Source: Rhizobium sp. CB3090
GTDB taxonomy: Bacteria > Pseudomonadota > Alphaproteobacteria > Rhizobiales > Rhizobiaceae
Reading direction: 5' to 3'
Length of the DNA stretch: 64,000 nucleotides
NCBI RefSeq assembly: GCF_029714285.1
Contig: NZ_CP121662.1
Span: forward strand, 3,813,501 to 3,877,500
Positions 10,127 through 19,578 of this stretch are shown piece after piece (position 1 is the stretch's first letter; each line of letters starts with the position of its first letter). Position numbers and translations under genes: made by a program. A model generated the notes under the pieces. That model did no database searches. It was given only the letters and a program-made list of their open reading frames with translations, and had not been told where the DNA came from.

Positions 10127-11160
10127 GCAGCCTTGGCCTTTTTCCTCCGGCTCGCCGGCTTTTCGTGCTCGGTGATATAGACCGTTCGCTCATCCCCAAT
10201 CTGCCGGGATGCCGGTTTGGCCAAGCTCATATAGTGGATGCGAAGCTGTTCGGCGCGGGCTCGTGCGACAGAATCGAGGATCAGCCCGGCCGTGAACAGC
10301 ATGAAGGAAATCATCATCAGCGCCATGGACAGCACCCAGGTGGGCATGCGGGCGACCAGGCCGGTTTCGAAATATTCGAAAAAGACCGGGATCATGAAGC
10401 CGATACTCGTCTCCATGAAAATGGCTCCCAAAATGCCGAAGAACGCGAAGGGCCGCGTTTCCTTCATCAGCATCGCGAACATCCAGAGAATCTTCCAGCC
10501 GTCGCGGAAAGTCGAAAGCTTGGAATGCGAACCCTCCGGCCGCCGGCCGTAATCGAGTTCCAATTCGCTGACGGGCAGCTTCAGCCGCGAGGCATGCACC
10601 GACATTTCCGTCTCGATCTCGAAACCGCCGGATACGGCCGGAAAGCTTTTAACGAAGCGCCGGGAGAAAGCGCGATAGCCGGAGAAAATATCGGTGAAGT
10701 CGGTGCCGAAGATCGTACGGTAAAGCCAGTTGAAGATCCGATTGCCGAAGGCATGACCCTGCCGGCCGGCATCGTCATGCACGCCGCGGCGGGTGCCCAC
10801 CACCATATCGGAACCTTCGGTCAGAAGCGTGCGGATCAGTTCCTCCGCATCCTCGGGCGTATAGGTGCCGTCGCCGTCGGCCATGATGTAGATGTCTGCG
10901 TCGATATCGGCAAACATGCGGCGCACCACATGCCCCTTGCCCTGGCGGCGCTCGCGCACGACGGTCGCGCCCGCAAGCATGGCCTGCAGCGCCGTCCCGT
11001 CGGTGGAGTTGTTGTCGTAGACGTAGATACCGGCCTTCGGCAGCGCCTCGCGAAAGCCGCGCACGACCTGGCCGATGGTTGCGGCCTCGTTGTAGCAGGG
11101 CAGGAGAACGGCGATGTTCAGGTTCTCACTCCACATGGTTTCTGGCCAATTCTTACGCAT
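10123..11160 (-). CDS. Family 2 glycosyltransferase (polyprenyl-phosphate sugar transferase-like)
   Basis: About 345 residues. The N-terminal GT-A domain begins IAVLLPCYNEAATIGQVVRG, with YDNNSTDGT, a DGDGTY metal-binding motif (MADGDGTYTPEDAEELI) and DIFSGYRAFSRRF. Two hydrophobic segments at the C terminus anchor it in the membrane (FFGILGAIFMETSIGFMIPV; VLSMALMMISFMLFTAGLIL). This is the layout of dolichyl/undecaprenyl-phosphate glycosyltransferases. Start choice is uncertain: ATG codons at 11160 and 11136 both lack a strong ribosome site, and a TTG at 11179-11181 is also in frame. Co-translated with the GtrA-like gene. Confidence 0.9.
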   Translation of the reverse strand: MRKNWPETMWSENLNIAVLLPCYNEAATIGQVVRGFREALPKAGIYVYDNNSTDGTALQAMLAGATVVRERRQGKGHVVRRMFADIDADIYIMADGDGTYTPEDAEELIRTLLTEGSDMVVGTRRGVHDDAGRQGHAFGNRIFNWLYRTIFGTDFTDIFSGYRAFSRRFVKSFPAVSGGFEIETEMSVHASRLKLPVSELELDYGRRPEGSHSKLSTFRDGWKILWMFAMLMKETRPFAFFGILGAIFMETSIGFMIPVFFEYFETGLVARMPTWVLSMALMMISFMLFTAGLILDSVARARAEQLRIHYMSLAKPASRQIGDERTVYITEHEKPASRRKKAKAA

Positions 11161-11378
11161 GACGTTCACTTGAGGCCTCAACGGATAATTTGGATGAGAA
11201 CTTATCCCGCTGCGCGTTAATAAGACCCTATGGCTGCGGGTGAAAAATGGCAGGTTGCGATCTCCGCGGGAACATTATCGTGATATCGGCTGCGGCGTGG
11301 CCTTGCTTTACGCTTTCTTGATCGCCAGCCATTAGCGTGACGCCCTTGCATGTCCTTCAAACACGGGGTTTCATCGAA

Positions 11379-13214
11379 ATGGTGCAGGCGGTGGGAATAT
11401 CGCGCGGATCGGCATTGGCAGCCACGCAGACAGCGCCTTCGCACTGGTCGCGGCTGTGGCTCGTCGCGCTGATCTACAGCGTCGTCATCATCGCCGCCCT
11501 GTTGATCCTCAATCGTCACGCCATGGACTATGTCGGCCCCGACAATGACGACATGATGCGTCTCGTCGAAGTGCGCGATTTTCTTGGAGGCCAAGGCTGG
11601 TTCGACATGGTGCAATACCGCCTCGGCCTCAATGGCGGCACGCTGATGCACTGGTCGCGCTTCATCGACTTGCCGATCGCCTCACTGATTGCATTCTTTC
11701 GGTTGTTTCTGGCGCCGGAGAGCGCGGAAGCGGCGGCGCTTACCGTTTGGCCTCTCATGCTCGTGCTGCCGCTGATGTTCTCCATGGGCCTTGCCGGACG
11801 CCGCATCGCCGGCACGGAAGGCATGCATTTCTCGCTCGGCCTGACGGCGCTCTTCATTTTGGTGTCGAGCCGTTTCAAGCCGGGTTCCATCGATCATGAT
11901 AATGTGCAGCTCGGGCTTGTCGCGCTCACCGTCGCCATGTTGGCCGACGAGAGCTACAGGCCGCGCAATTTCGTCATTGCGGCCATTGCCCTTGCCATTG
12001 CCCTTGGCATCGGAGCGGAGACGACGCCGTTCGTCGCCGTCGCCTGCATGGCGGTCGCTGGGCTTTGGGCTTGGGATGGCGAGGTTTTCGCGCCTGCTGC
12101 CCGCGCTTTCGCCCTGACGCTGACGATCGCCGTTAGTGCCGCATTCTTCGCGCTGGTCCCGCCGCATCTCTATTCCGCCGTCACCTGCGACAATCTCTCG
12201 CTGGGCTTCTATAGCATCACCAGCATCGGCGGCGCCGGCCTGTTGCTGTCGGCGCTGTTCGCCAGCCGTCTGCCGCGCCCATGGCGTCTGGCGGTGCTGG
12301 TGGCCAATGGCGCCGTCGTCTTCGCCACGACACTGGCGATCGCGCCGCAATGCCTGCGCAATCCGCTTGCCGATCTCGACCCGTTGCTGGTGCAACTGTG
12401 GTTGAACAGCGTCTCCGAAGCGCAGTCGATCCTCGCTTTGTCCCACCATCAGCCGGAAACGCTTGGTGCCTTCTATGCCACCGGCTTCATGGCGATCGTC
12501 ATTTGCATCTTCCGCATGATGCGCGGCGAGCGCGCCCGGTTGCATTTCGTTCTTCTGGCTCTGGTGGGCGTCAATTGGATCATCGCGCTGGTACAGGTGC
12601 GCGGCGCCGAGTTTTCCAATCTGCTCGCCATTCCGCCGCTCGCCCTGCTGCTGGCCGAACTTCGCCGCATCTCCGCCGCTGATACGGAGGATGTGGGCGC
12701 AGCCTTCTTCTACGTCGCCGCGACGCTGCTCTCGGCGCCCGCCGTCTGGGCTGTCGGCGGCGCGCTTGCCAACAACGGCGTCGCGAACAGTTTCTCAGCT
12801 CCGGTCGCCAAGGCGGAAGAGACGGGGCAATGCATCTCAAAGGACGCACTGGCACCGCTCGCCGGTCTTACTCCCGGCGTCGTTTCCGCACCGTCGAACA
12901 TGGGTTCGCCCATCCTGCGCTTCACGCCGCATCGCGTGCTCTCCGGTCCCTATCATCGTGATCAGGGTGGTATGCTGACCGAGTTGCACATCGGCCTTGC
13001 AGAACCGAAAGAGGCGGAAGCCTTCCTGCGTGGCGCCCATGTCACGTTGCTTGCCTTTTGCGCCAGCGATCCGCAGGTGGAGGAGGTTTCCAAGCTGAAG
13101 CCGGATGGGCTTTATGCTCAACTCAGCCAGGGGCACGTGCCCGCCTATCTTCAGCCGATCCCAACGGCAGCGAAGTCGGACGTGCAGTTCTTCCGGTTTA
13201 TGCCGGCGGATTGA
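11379..13214 (+). CDS. Polytopic membrane protein, probable GT-C glycosyltransferase
   Basis: About 611 residues with some ten or more hydrophobic segments and a soluble C-terminal tail. Just after the first helix is an acidic loop, MDYVGPDNDDMMRLVEVRDF (about residues 49-68), then HWSRFIDLPI and, later, a SIDHDNVQLG loop. Acidic first-loop motifs of this kind mark GT-C enzymes and resemble STT3/PglB DND loops. A lipid-linked-sugar-dependent transferase is therefore likely, but the acceptor is unknown. The ATG at 11379 is preferred; a GTG at 11337 is also in frame. It is divergent from the GT2-GtrA pair. Confidence 0.75.
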   Translation: MVQAVGISRGSALAATQTAPSHWSRLWLVALIYSVVIIAALLILNRHAMDYVGPDNDDMMRLVEVRDFLGGQGWFDMVQYRLGLNGGTLMHWSRFIDLPIASLIAFFRLFLAPESAEAAALTVWPLMLVLPLMFSMGLAGRRIAGTEGMHFSLGLTALFILVSSRFKPGSIDHDNVQLGLVALTVAMLADESYRPRNFVIAAIALAIALGIGAETTPFVAVACMAVAGLWAWDGEVFAPAARAFALTLTIAVSAAFFALVPPHLYSAVTCDNLSLGFYSITSIGGAGLLLSALFASRLPRPWRLAVLVANGAVVFATTLAIAPQCLRNPLADLDPLLVQLWLNSVSEAQSILALSHHQPETLGAFYATGFMAIVICIFRMMRGERARLHFVLLALVGVNWIIALVQVRGAEFSNLLAIPPLALLLAELRRISAADTEDVGAAFFYVAATLLSAPAVWAVGGALANNGVANSFSAPVAKAEETGQCISKDALAPLAGLTPGVVSAPSNMGSPILRFTPHRVLSGPYHRDQGGMLTELHIGLAEPKEAEAFLRGAHVTLLAFCASDPQVEEVSKLKPDGLYAQLSQGHVPAYLQPIPTAAKSDVQFFRFMPAD

Positions 13215-13242
13215 CGGTGCGTGTGTCTGATTAACGGATCCT

Positions 13243-13854
13243 ATGGAAGAACAGTCGTCAGCAAGTGAATCGTCGAGCCTCTTTCGCGAGGTGAGTGGGC
13301 GCTTCTTTCGTTCGGTCCTTATCGAACGCCTCGATCATATCCTCGATCCTCCGCATGAGGCGAGCGCTGGCCGCTATCACCGGCTCGGGCAGCCCGCCCT
13401 CTACATGAGCGCTTCGCCGGAATGGGCGATCATGGCGATTTCAGGCTATATGCGCGAAGACGGTCGGCGACGTGTTGTTGTGCCGCTGTTGGTCCGCAAC
13501 GCATTGGTGCTCGATCAGCATGACCAGCAGGCCTGTGAACGGCTCGGCATCGATCGGAATGCCTCGAATCTACCGTGGCGCCCTGCATTGGCGGCCGGCG
13601 AGGAGCCACCCTCATGGCGCACGGCCGATGCTGCCAGAGCAGCCGGTGCCGATGGCATTATCGATCGATCAAGATTGATCCCTGGTGGCTGGCATCTCAA
13701 TCTGTTTCGCTGGAACGCGCTCGGCGGCCCGTCCGTCGTGGTGAACGGTGATCCGGTTGGGCGTTGTCAGAAGATGGCCCGAAGTGGGGCTTGTAACCAA
13801 AGCTTTGTGCCACGGACTGTCAGGCCCGGCGCTGCTCCAGCACGTCGAGCGTGA
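13243..13854 (+). CDS. RES-domain protein (NAD+ phosphorylase-type toxin fold), no visible antitoxin
   Basis: A 203-residue protein with a RES domain: R44 (AGRYHRLGQPALYMSASPEW), an acidic residue at E60, and S143 (IIDRSRLIPGGWHLNLFRWN). RES toxins degrade NAD+ and are normally preceded by an Xre/MbcA-type antitoxin gene; here the upstream neighbour is the GT-C-like gene, 28 bp away. The last 30 or so residues after NGDPVGRC do not look like the usual RES terminus and overlap the convergent small gene by 35 bp, suggesting a lost stop or frameshift. Whether it is active is unknown. Confidence 0.8.
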   Translation: MEEQSSASESSSLFREVSGRFFRSVLIERLDHILDPPHEASAGRYHRLGQPALYMSASPEWAIMAISGYMREDGRRRVVVPLLVRNALVLDQHDQQACERLGIDRNASNLPWRPALAAGEEPPSWRTADAARAAGADGIIDRSRLIPGGWHLNLFRWNALGGPSVVVNGDPVGRCQKMARSGACNQSFVPRTVRPGAAPARRA

Positions 13855-14047
13855 CGAGATAACCGATGAAGCCGAGGTTGTATCCGCCGAGCGCTATGAA
13901 CAATGTCGTCAGAGGCGGCGGAACCGCGGAGGCGGCAACGGCTGCCATGAAGGCAATGCTGACCAGGGCTGCACCCAGAATCGAGCCGATCGCCGAACGC
14001 TGCAGGCCGGCCGCAATTCCGATGATCATGGCGGTTACGAATATCAT
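13820..14047 (-). CDS. Small membrane protein, hypothetical
   Basis: A 75-residue protein with two hydrophobic helices (MIFVTAMIIGIAAGLQRSAI and a second around VPPPLTTLFIALGGYNLGFI), so probably an inner-membrane hairpin. A strong ribosome site (AGGAGGTGGAG) precedes the ATG at 14047, which argues that it is translated. No family recognised. Confidence 0.7.
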   Translation of the reverse strand: MIFVTAMIIGIAAGLQRSAIGSILGAALVSIAFMAAVAASAVPPPLTTLFIALGGYNLGFIGYLVTLDVLEQRRA

Positions 14048-14157
14048 CGCTCCACCTCCTCTTTACCAAAAACAAGTTTGCACAGAATTGCATGCAGATG
14101 GCTAAGAAAGGCTTTGTGGATAGGGTTAACGCATGATGAAGCTCATTGTGCCGTGCG

Positions 14158-14244
14158 TCCTATTGAACGCGCAAAGGGCGCAGCAGCATTTTAAATCTGC
14201 GCATAATCCTTTCCTCAAATCGATTCCGACTTAAGGATTATGCG
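14158..14244. repeat. Rhizobial intergenic repeat with 12-bp inverted arms
   Basis: CGCATAATCCTT (14200-14211) is perfectly inverted at 14233-14244 (AAGGATTATGCG) around a 21-nt loop. The preceding bases (GAACGCGCAAAGGGCGCAG at about 14165) belong to the same unit as I remember it from other rhizobial genomes. It sits directly before xseA and would form a stable hairpin in the leader if transcription starts upstream of it. Confidence 0.7.
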
Positions 14245-14281
14245 GCTCCGCATTTGCGGCGACTTCGGATAAAAAGACCGT

Positions 14282-15898
14282 ATGAGCAGCTTCTTTGAGA
14301 GTGATTCGCCGACGAATCTCGCCGAATATTCCGTCTCGGAATTATCCGGATCGATCAAGCGTACCGTCGAGAGCGCCTTCGATCAGGTACGGGTGCGCGG
14401 CGAAATTTCCGGTTACCGCGGGCCGCACTCCTCCGGTCACGCCTATTTTTCACTGAAGGATGATCGGGCCCGCATCGACGCGGTGATCTGGAAAGGCACA
14501 TTCTCCAAGCTGAGATTCCGCCCCGAAGAGGGAATGGAAGTCATCGCCACGGGCAAGGTGACGACCTTCCCCGGCTCCTCGAAATACCAGATCGTCATCG
14601 AAACGCTGGAGCCGGCGGGCGCCGGCGCGCTGATGGCTCTGTTGGAGGAACGCAAGCGCAAGCTCGGCGCCGAGGGTCTGTTCGACGCCGATCGCAAACG
14701 CCGGCTTCCCTTTTTGCCCAAGGTCATCGGTGTCGTCACCTCGCCGACCGGCGCGGTCATCCGCGATATCCTGCACCGCATCTCCGATCGGTTTCCTGTG
14801 CATGTCCTGGTGTGGCCGGTGAAGGTGCAGGGTGACGGCTCGGGCGATGAGGTGGCGAATGCCATCCGCGGCTTCAACGAGTTTGCGCCCGGAGGCCCCG
14901 TTCCCCGTCCTGACGTGCTGATCGTCGCCCGTGGCGGCGGCAGCCTGGAGGATCTCTGGAGCTTCAACGACGAAGCGGTCGTTCGTGCCGCCGCGGCGAG
15001 CGAGATTCCCTTGATCTCCGCCGTCGGTCACGAGACCGACTGGACGTTGATCGACTATGCCGCCGATATTCGTGCCCCGACGCCGACCGGAGCCGCGGAA
15101 ATGGCCGTGCCGGTCAAGGCTGAACTCGAGGCGCAGCTCGCAAGTCTGGCCGCCCGTCTGCAGGGGTGTGTCGGCCGGCAAATGGATCAACGCCGACAGG
15201 CGGTGCGCGCGCTGCTTCGGGCGCTGCCCTCGCTCGATCAGCTCCTGGCCCTGCCGCGCCGCCGCTTCGATGAGGCCGCCGCAGGTTTGGGTCGCGGGCT
15301 GGAGCTGAATACGCTCAACAAGCGCCGCGCCTTCGAACGCACCGCCTCGCATCTGCGGCCCGACGTGCTGTCGAACCGTATTGTCGAGCGCCGGCAGATG
15401 TTGGGCGAGCGGATGAGCCGCACTGAGCGCACCGTCGAGCGGATGATCGATCGCGCCCGCGCCCGTATCGGCCGGGCCGACGCCGTTTTCGCCACGCTGC
15501 CGTCGCGGCTGGCGGCGCAGACCGGTCGCGCCCGCGATCTACTAGGCAATCTTTCTCGCCACGCTGACACCGCGATACGCCATCAGCTCGTGCGGGCGCG
15601 TGGTGAGTTGATTGCTCAGGAGCGAATCCTGCAATCGCTGTCCTACAAAAACGTCTTGAAGCGCGGCTACGCCGTCGTGCGTGACGAAGCCGACCGCCCG
15701 GTTTCGCTGGCAGCAGCGCTCGCCGCAGGCGCTGCGATTTCGATCGAATTTGCCGATGGCCGCGTTGGTGCCGTTACCGGAGACAGCCCTGCCGCCGCTT
15801 TGCCGACCGTGCCGCCGGCAGACCCGCCGCCACAGAAGAAGCGGACGGCGAAACCGGCCGATGCCGCCGATCCGCCGAAGCAGGGAAGCCTGTTCTGA
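14282..15898 (+). CDS. xseA: Exodeoxyribonuclease VII large subunit
   Basis: A 538-residue XseA with an N-terminal OB-fold (residues about 18-115, with [20 protein letters not shown]), the catalytic core with [20 protein letters not shown] and [20 protein letters not shown], and a long helical coiled region after it. It pairs with XseB to degrade single-stranded DNA and acts in mismatch and recombination repair. It is longer than the E. coli protein (456 residues), mainly through a Pro/Lys-rich C-terminal tail. xseB is not in the window. Its stop overlaps the next start by 1 bp (TGATG). Confidence 0.97.
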   Translation: MSSFFESDSPTNLAEYSVSELSGSIKRTVESAFDQVRVRGEISGYRGPHSSGHAYFSLKDDRARIDAVIWKGTFSKLRFRPEEGMEVIATGKVTTFPGSSKYQIVIETLEPAGAGALMALLEERKRKLGAEGLFDADRKRRLPFLPKVIGVVTSPTGAVIRDILHRISDRFPVHVLVWPVKVQGDGSGDEVANAIRGFNEFAPGGPVPRPDVLIVARGGGSLEDLWSFNDEAVVRAAAASEIPLISAVGHETDWTLIDYAADIRAPTPTGAAEMAVPVKAELEAQLASLAARLQGCVGRQMDQRRQAVRALLRALPSLDQLLALPRRRFDEAAAGLGRGLELNTLNKRRAFERTASHLRPDVLSNRIVERRQMLGERMSRTERTVERMIDRARARIGRADAVFATLPSRLAAQTGRARDLLGNLSRHADTAIRHQLVRARGELIAQERILQSLSYKNVLKRGYAVVRDEADRPVSLAAALAAGAAISIEFADGRVGAVTGDSPAAALPTVPPADPPPQKKRTAKPADAADPPKQGSLF

Positions 15899-16494
15899 TG
15901 CGCATCCTCCTCGTGCTCGCCCATCCGCTGGAGGATAGCTTTGCCGCTGCGGTGACGAAAACGGCAAAGGAGACGCTTGTCGCCGGCGGGCATCAGGTGG
16001 ATGTACTCGATCTCTACCGTGAGGACTTCGACCCGCGCCTATCCGAAGCCGAACGGCGCGGCTATTTCGATCAGCCCTACGATACATCCGCCGTCGGGAC
16101 TATCGTCGCCCGGCTGCGGGCAGCCGACGGGCTGATGCTGGTCTTTCCGCAATGGTGGTTCAATTTTCCGGCCATCCTCAAGGGCTTCTTCGATCGGGTC
16201 TTCGCTCCCGGCATCGCTTTTCGCCATGATCCAACCGGCGGCCGCATCGTGCCGCAGTTGAGCAATATCCGCCTGTTCTGGGCTCTGACGACGACCGGTT
16301 CTCCGTGGTGGGTCGTGCATCTCTATATGGGCAATCCGGTGCGTCGGCTCTTGAAACGCGGCATCGCCGCCTTCTGCGCAAAACGGCTCGATTTCCGCAT
16401 GTTGACCCTGCATGACATGGATCGGATCGGCGAAGACAAGCGTCTTGCACATCTCGCCCGCGTCAAGAATGCGCTGGCCGCGCTGCCGCTTTGA
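15898..16494 (+). CDS. NAD(P)H quinone reductase, flavodoxin-like fold (MdaB/KefF type)
   Basis: A 198-residue flavoprotein of the NQO1/MdaB family: ILLVLAHPLEDSFAAAV at the N terminus binds FMN/FAD phosphate, and LMLVFPQWWFNFPAILKGFF is the characteristic active-site segment. It transfers two electrons from NAD(P)H to quinones, probably in detoxification. The start codon overlaps the xseA stop (TGATG), implying translational coupling; the reason for that pairing is not obvious. Confidence 0.92.
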   Translation: MRILLVLAHPLEDSFAAAVTKTAKETLVAGGHQVDVLDLYREDFDPRLSEAERRGYFDQPYDTSAVGTIVARLRAADGLMLVFPQWWFNFPAILKGFFDRVFAPGIAFRHDPTGGRIVPQLSNIRLFWALTTTGSPWWVVHLYMGNPVRRLLKRGIAAFCAKRLDFRMLTLHDMDRIGEDKRLAHLARVKNALAALPL

Positions 16495-16599
16495 CCTAAC
16501 TAATCCCCGAGTACCCAATCCGCAATCAATTCGGCTGATATGCGGTTTTGGCGGCGGTATGTTATTATAACGCCATGTTTTTTCGAGGAGGGCCATACG

Positions 16600-17709
16600 A
16601 TGAGATTGGCCTCTTACAACGTCGAAAACCTCTTCGATCGCGCCAAGGCGATGAATCTCGATAGCTGGGAGGAAGGTCGTCCGATCCTGGAAAAGTTCGC
16701 CGCTCTTGAAGGCCTGCTCGGCCAGGCGAGCTACAGCGACGCCGATCGGCGAAGGATGACGGACCTGATCGTCGCACTTGGGCTGGAGAGAAGCGATACC
16801 GGTCCTTTTGTCGTTCTGCGGCGCAATCGCGGTGCACTGTTGACGCGACCGAAGACCGGCGGTGTCGTCGTTACTGCCGATGGCCGCGCCGACTGGGTCG
16901 GCTCGCTGGAGTTGCGCGAAGAGCCGGTGGACGAAGAGGCGATGCGCAACACGGCCCGCGTCATGAACGATGTCAATGCCGATGTGCTGGGCATTATCGA
17001 AGTCGAAAGCCGGCCGGCGCTGTCCTCTTTCAATTCTTTGATCGTGCCGGCGGTCGGCGGCGATCCTTTCGCACATGTCATGGTGATCGACGGCAATGAC
17101 GAGCGCGGTATCGATGTCGGTCTTATGACGCGGAAAGATTTCCCGATCGGTTTCATGCGCAGCCATGTCGATGATCGCATGCCGGATGGTTCGCTGATCT
17201 TTTCACGGGATTGCGCCGAATACCGGGTGACGACGCCCGCCGGCACGACGCTCGTCGTTCTGGTCAATCATTTCAAAAGCAAAGGTTACGGTGGCGTACA
17301 AGCGTCCGATGCCCGGCGCAGGATTCAGGCGAAGCGGGCACGGGAAATTTACGAGGCGCTGCTGACTGAAGGTGTCGACTACATTGCCTTGATCGGCGAC
17401 CTCAACGACTATCCCGACAGCCAGCCGCTGAAGCCGCTGACCACCAGCACTCTGAAGGATGCCTTTACCCATCCCGACTTCGATGATGGCGGCTATCCCG
17501 GCACCTATGGCCTCTGCAACACCACCGGCAAGATCGACTATCTCTTTCTGTCGCCGATGCTCTTCGACAGGGTTCAAGGGGGCGGCGTTTTCCGCAGGGG
17601 CCTCTGGCCGGGTTCACGCCCTAGGCGCTGGGACGTCTATCCGGAGCTGACGGCGGAGAAGCAGGGCGCATCGGACCACGCCGCAATATGGGTGGATCTG
17701 GATATTTGA
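16600..17709 (+). CDS. Endonuclease/exonuclease/phosphatase family protein
   Basis: A 369-residue protein of the EEP (DNase I-like) superfamily. Family motifs include ASYNVENLFDRAK near the start (Asn/Glu metal site), IIEVES, VLVNHFKSKGYGG, LIGDLNDYPDSQPL (Asp-Asn catalytic pair) and GASDHAAIWVDL (final Asp-His). There is no signal peptide. The substrate may be nucleic acid, phosphoinositide or another phosphodiester and cannot be assigned. The ATG at 16600 follows CGAGGAGGG. Confidence 0.9.
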   Translation: MRLASYNVENLFDRAKAMNLDSWEEGRPILEKFAALEGLLGQASYSDADRRRMTDLIVALGLERSDTGPFVVLRRNRGALLTRPKTGGVVVTADGRADWVGSLELREEPVDEEAMRNTARVMNDVNADVLGIIEVESRPALSSFNSLIVPAVGGDPFAHVMVIDGNDERGIDVGLMTRKDFPIGFMRSHVDDRMPDGSLIFSRDCAEYRVTTPAGTTLVVLVNHFKSKGYGGVQASDARRRIQAKRAREIYEALLTEGVDYIALIGDLNDYPDSQPLKPLTTSTLKDAFTHPDFDDGGYPGTYGLCNTTGKIDYLFLSPMLFDRVQGGGVFRRGLWPGSRPRRWDVYPELTAEKQGASDHAAIWVDLDI

Positions 17710-17748
17710 AGATACCCCCGATCTATCGAAACGAAGATATCTATAACC

Positions 17749-19002
17749 CTAAGCCCACTCGCCCCCGCGCATGACCGGCGTGCGCGAGCCGTCGAGCTTG
17801 ATGCCATCGATATCGACTTTGTCGGAGCCGATCATCCAGTCGATGTGAATGAGGCTCGAATTGCCGCCCTGGGCCTTGATCTGTTCCTGGCTCAACGTCG
17901 CGCCATCAATGAAGCATTTGGAATAGCATTGGCCGAGCGCGATGTGGCAGGACGCGTTTTCGTCGAACAGCGTGTTGTAGAACAGGATGCCGCTGGCCGA
18001 GATCGGCGAGGAATGCGGCACCAGCGCCACTTCGCCGAGGCGCCGCGCGCCTTCGTCGGTATCCAGCACCTTGTTCAGCACTTCCTCGCCGCGCGACGCT
18101 TTCGCCTCGACGATGCGGCCGCCTTCGAAACGAACCCGGATATTGTCGATCAGCGTGCCCTGATGCGAGAGCGGCTTGGTCGAGGAGACATGGCCTTCGA
18201 CACGCAGCGCATGCGGCGTGGTGAACACCTCCTCGGTCGGGATGTTCGGGTTGCAGGTGACCCCGTTCTTGGCGACCGAGGCGCCGCCATGCCATTCGTG
18301 GCCGTCGGCAAGGCCGATCTTCACATCGGTACCCGGACCTTGGAAGTGCAAGGCGGCAAAGCGCTGACCGTTCATCCAGGCCGAACGCTTGTGCAGATTG
18401 GCATTGTGCTCGGCCCAGGCGCCGATCGGATCCGGCACGTCGACGCGCGAGGCGGCGAAGATCGCCTTGGCAAGTTTGGCGACGGCGATCGCTTCCGGAT
18501 CGTCCGGGAAGACCAGCTTCGCCCAGGAGGGATTGGGATAAGAGACGATATTCCAGTTGATATCGAAATTGGAGATCTTTTCCAGAGCCGGCTTGTAGGC
18601 AGCGGAGTTGGCGCGGTTGGCGCGCGCGACCTTGGCCGGGTCCTGGCCGGAGAGCAGCATCGGATTGTCGCCGGAGATGGCGAGCCGCGCGGCATTGTTG
18701 GCATAGGCCTTGGCCATGCCTTCGTAGAGCCAGTTCGCGGCACGGTCGAAACTGTCGTCATGACCGTATTCGTAGCGGGCAAGCGTGGTTTCTTCGTCGG
18801 AGTAGAACGTGCTGACGAGACCGGCGCCGGCTTTGTAGGCCTCGCGGGTGATCAACCGTACCAGCGGCATCGAAACGACCGGGGCGGTGATGACCAGATC
18901 CTGGCCCTTCTGCAGTTGCAGCCCGACCTTCACGGCCACTTCGGCAAGCTTCTCCAGCTTGGCGGGATCGACGGGATGATGGTTGGGAGAGGCAAACGTC
19001 AT
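17749..19002 (-). CDS. M29 family aminopeptidase (AmpS/PepS-like)
   Basis: A 417-residue thermophilic-aminopeptidase-type (M29) metalloprotease. Conserved pieces are NIPTEEVFTTPHALRVEG (metal-ligand Glu), RLGEVALVPHSSPIS (Glu and His), NASCHIALGQCY and SLIHIDWMIGSDKVDIDG (His and Asp ligands). It is a cytosolic dimetal enzyme that removes N-terminal residues from peptides. Length matches the family. It stands alone between convergent and divergent neighbours. Confidence 0.93.
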   Translation of the reverse strand: MTFASPNHHPVDPAKLEKLAEVAVKVGLQLQKGQDLVITAPVVSMPLVRLITREAYKAGAGLVSTFYSDEETTLARYEYGHDDSFDRAANWLYEGMAKAYANNAARLAISGDNPMLLSGQDPAKVARANRANSAAYKPALEKISNFDINWNIVSYPNPSWAKLVFPDDPEAIAVAKLAKAIFAASRVDVPDPIGAWAEHNANLHKRSAWMNGQRFAALHFQGPGTDVKIGLADGHEWHGGASVAKNGVTCNPNIPTEEVFTTPHALRVEGHVSSTKPLSHQGTLIDNIRVRFEGGRIVEAKASRGEEVLNKVLDTDEGARRLGEVALVPHSSPISASGILFYNTLFDENASCHIALGQCYSKCFIDGATLSQEQIKAQGGNSSLIHIDWMIGSDKVDIDGIKLDGSRTPVMRGGEWA

Positions 19003-19094
19003 GGCAAAACCTGCGTGTTGAGGATCGGAACAACGGTCCCAGACTTAGACCCGTTTGCGCCGGAAATGAAGGCTGTTTTGATTTTTAGCCACCA

Positions 19095-19568
19095 TCAAGC
19101 AATCAGCGGCGCGGCCTTCGCCTTCAAAACCTTAAGCGCATCCTGCGGGTTAAGGCGCACTTGCAGGCCGCGTTGACCACCGTTGATATAGACATAGGCT
19201 TCCGTCGTCGCCTGCGCCTCGATCGCCGCCGGCACTGTCTTCTTCTGGCCGAAAGGGCTGATGCCGCCGACATGATACCCCGTCAGCCGCTCGGCATCCG
19301 CGGGCTTCATCATAGCCGCCGACTTGCCGCCGAACGCGGCGGCGAGCTTCTTCATGCTGACGTCATGGTCTGATGGAACGACTACGCAAACCGGCTTGCC
19401 GTCCACCTCAGCCATTAGTGTCTTCAAGACCCGGTGCGGCTCCTCGCCCAACGCTTCCGCCGCCTGCATGCCGACACGCTCGGCATTCGGATCGTAGTCA
19501 TAGGCATGGACGGTGAAGGCAATCTTGGCCTGGGTCAGCATCTGCGTGGCACGGGTGGTTTTGGACAT
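19095..19568 (-). CDS. ybaK: Cys-tRNA(Pro)/Cys-tRNA(Cys) deacylase
   Basis: A 157-residue YbaK/EbsC protein with VHAYDYDPNAERVGMQAAEA, the conserved Lys in RVLKTLMAEVDG, and YHVGGISPFGQKK. YbaK hydrolyses Cys mischarged onto tRNA(Pro). The ATG at 19568 is chosen over an upstream ORF extension because MSKTTRATQML is the usual N terminus. It lies 10 bp downstream of the ArsC-like gene and is probably co-transcribed. Confidence 0.93.
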   Translation of the reverse strand: MSKTTRATQMLTQAKIAFTVHAYDYDPNAERVGMQAAEALGEEPHRVLKTLMAEVDGKPVCVVVPSDHDVSMKKLAAAFGGKSAAMMKPADAERLTGYHVGGISPFGQKKTVPAAIEAQATTEAYVYINGGQRGLQVRLNPQDALKVLKAKAAPLIA

Positions 19569-19578
19569 GGCGCAGCCC

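Noticed and set aside
11179..11181. TTG start for the GT2 glycosyltransferase
   Set aside because: Internal ATGs at 11160 and 11136 fit the family N terminus as well, and the TTG has no ribosome site.
16600..17709. EEP protein as an XthA-type AP endonuclease
   Set aside because: The motifs are only those of the broad superfamily; the AP-endonuclease-specific context and signatures are not evident.
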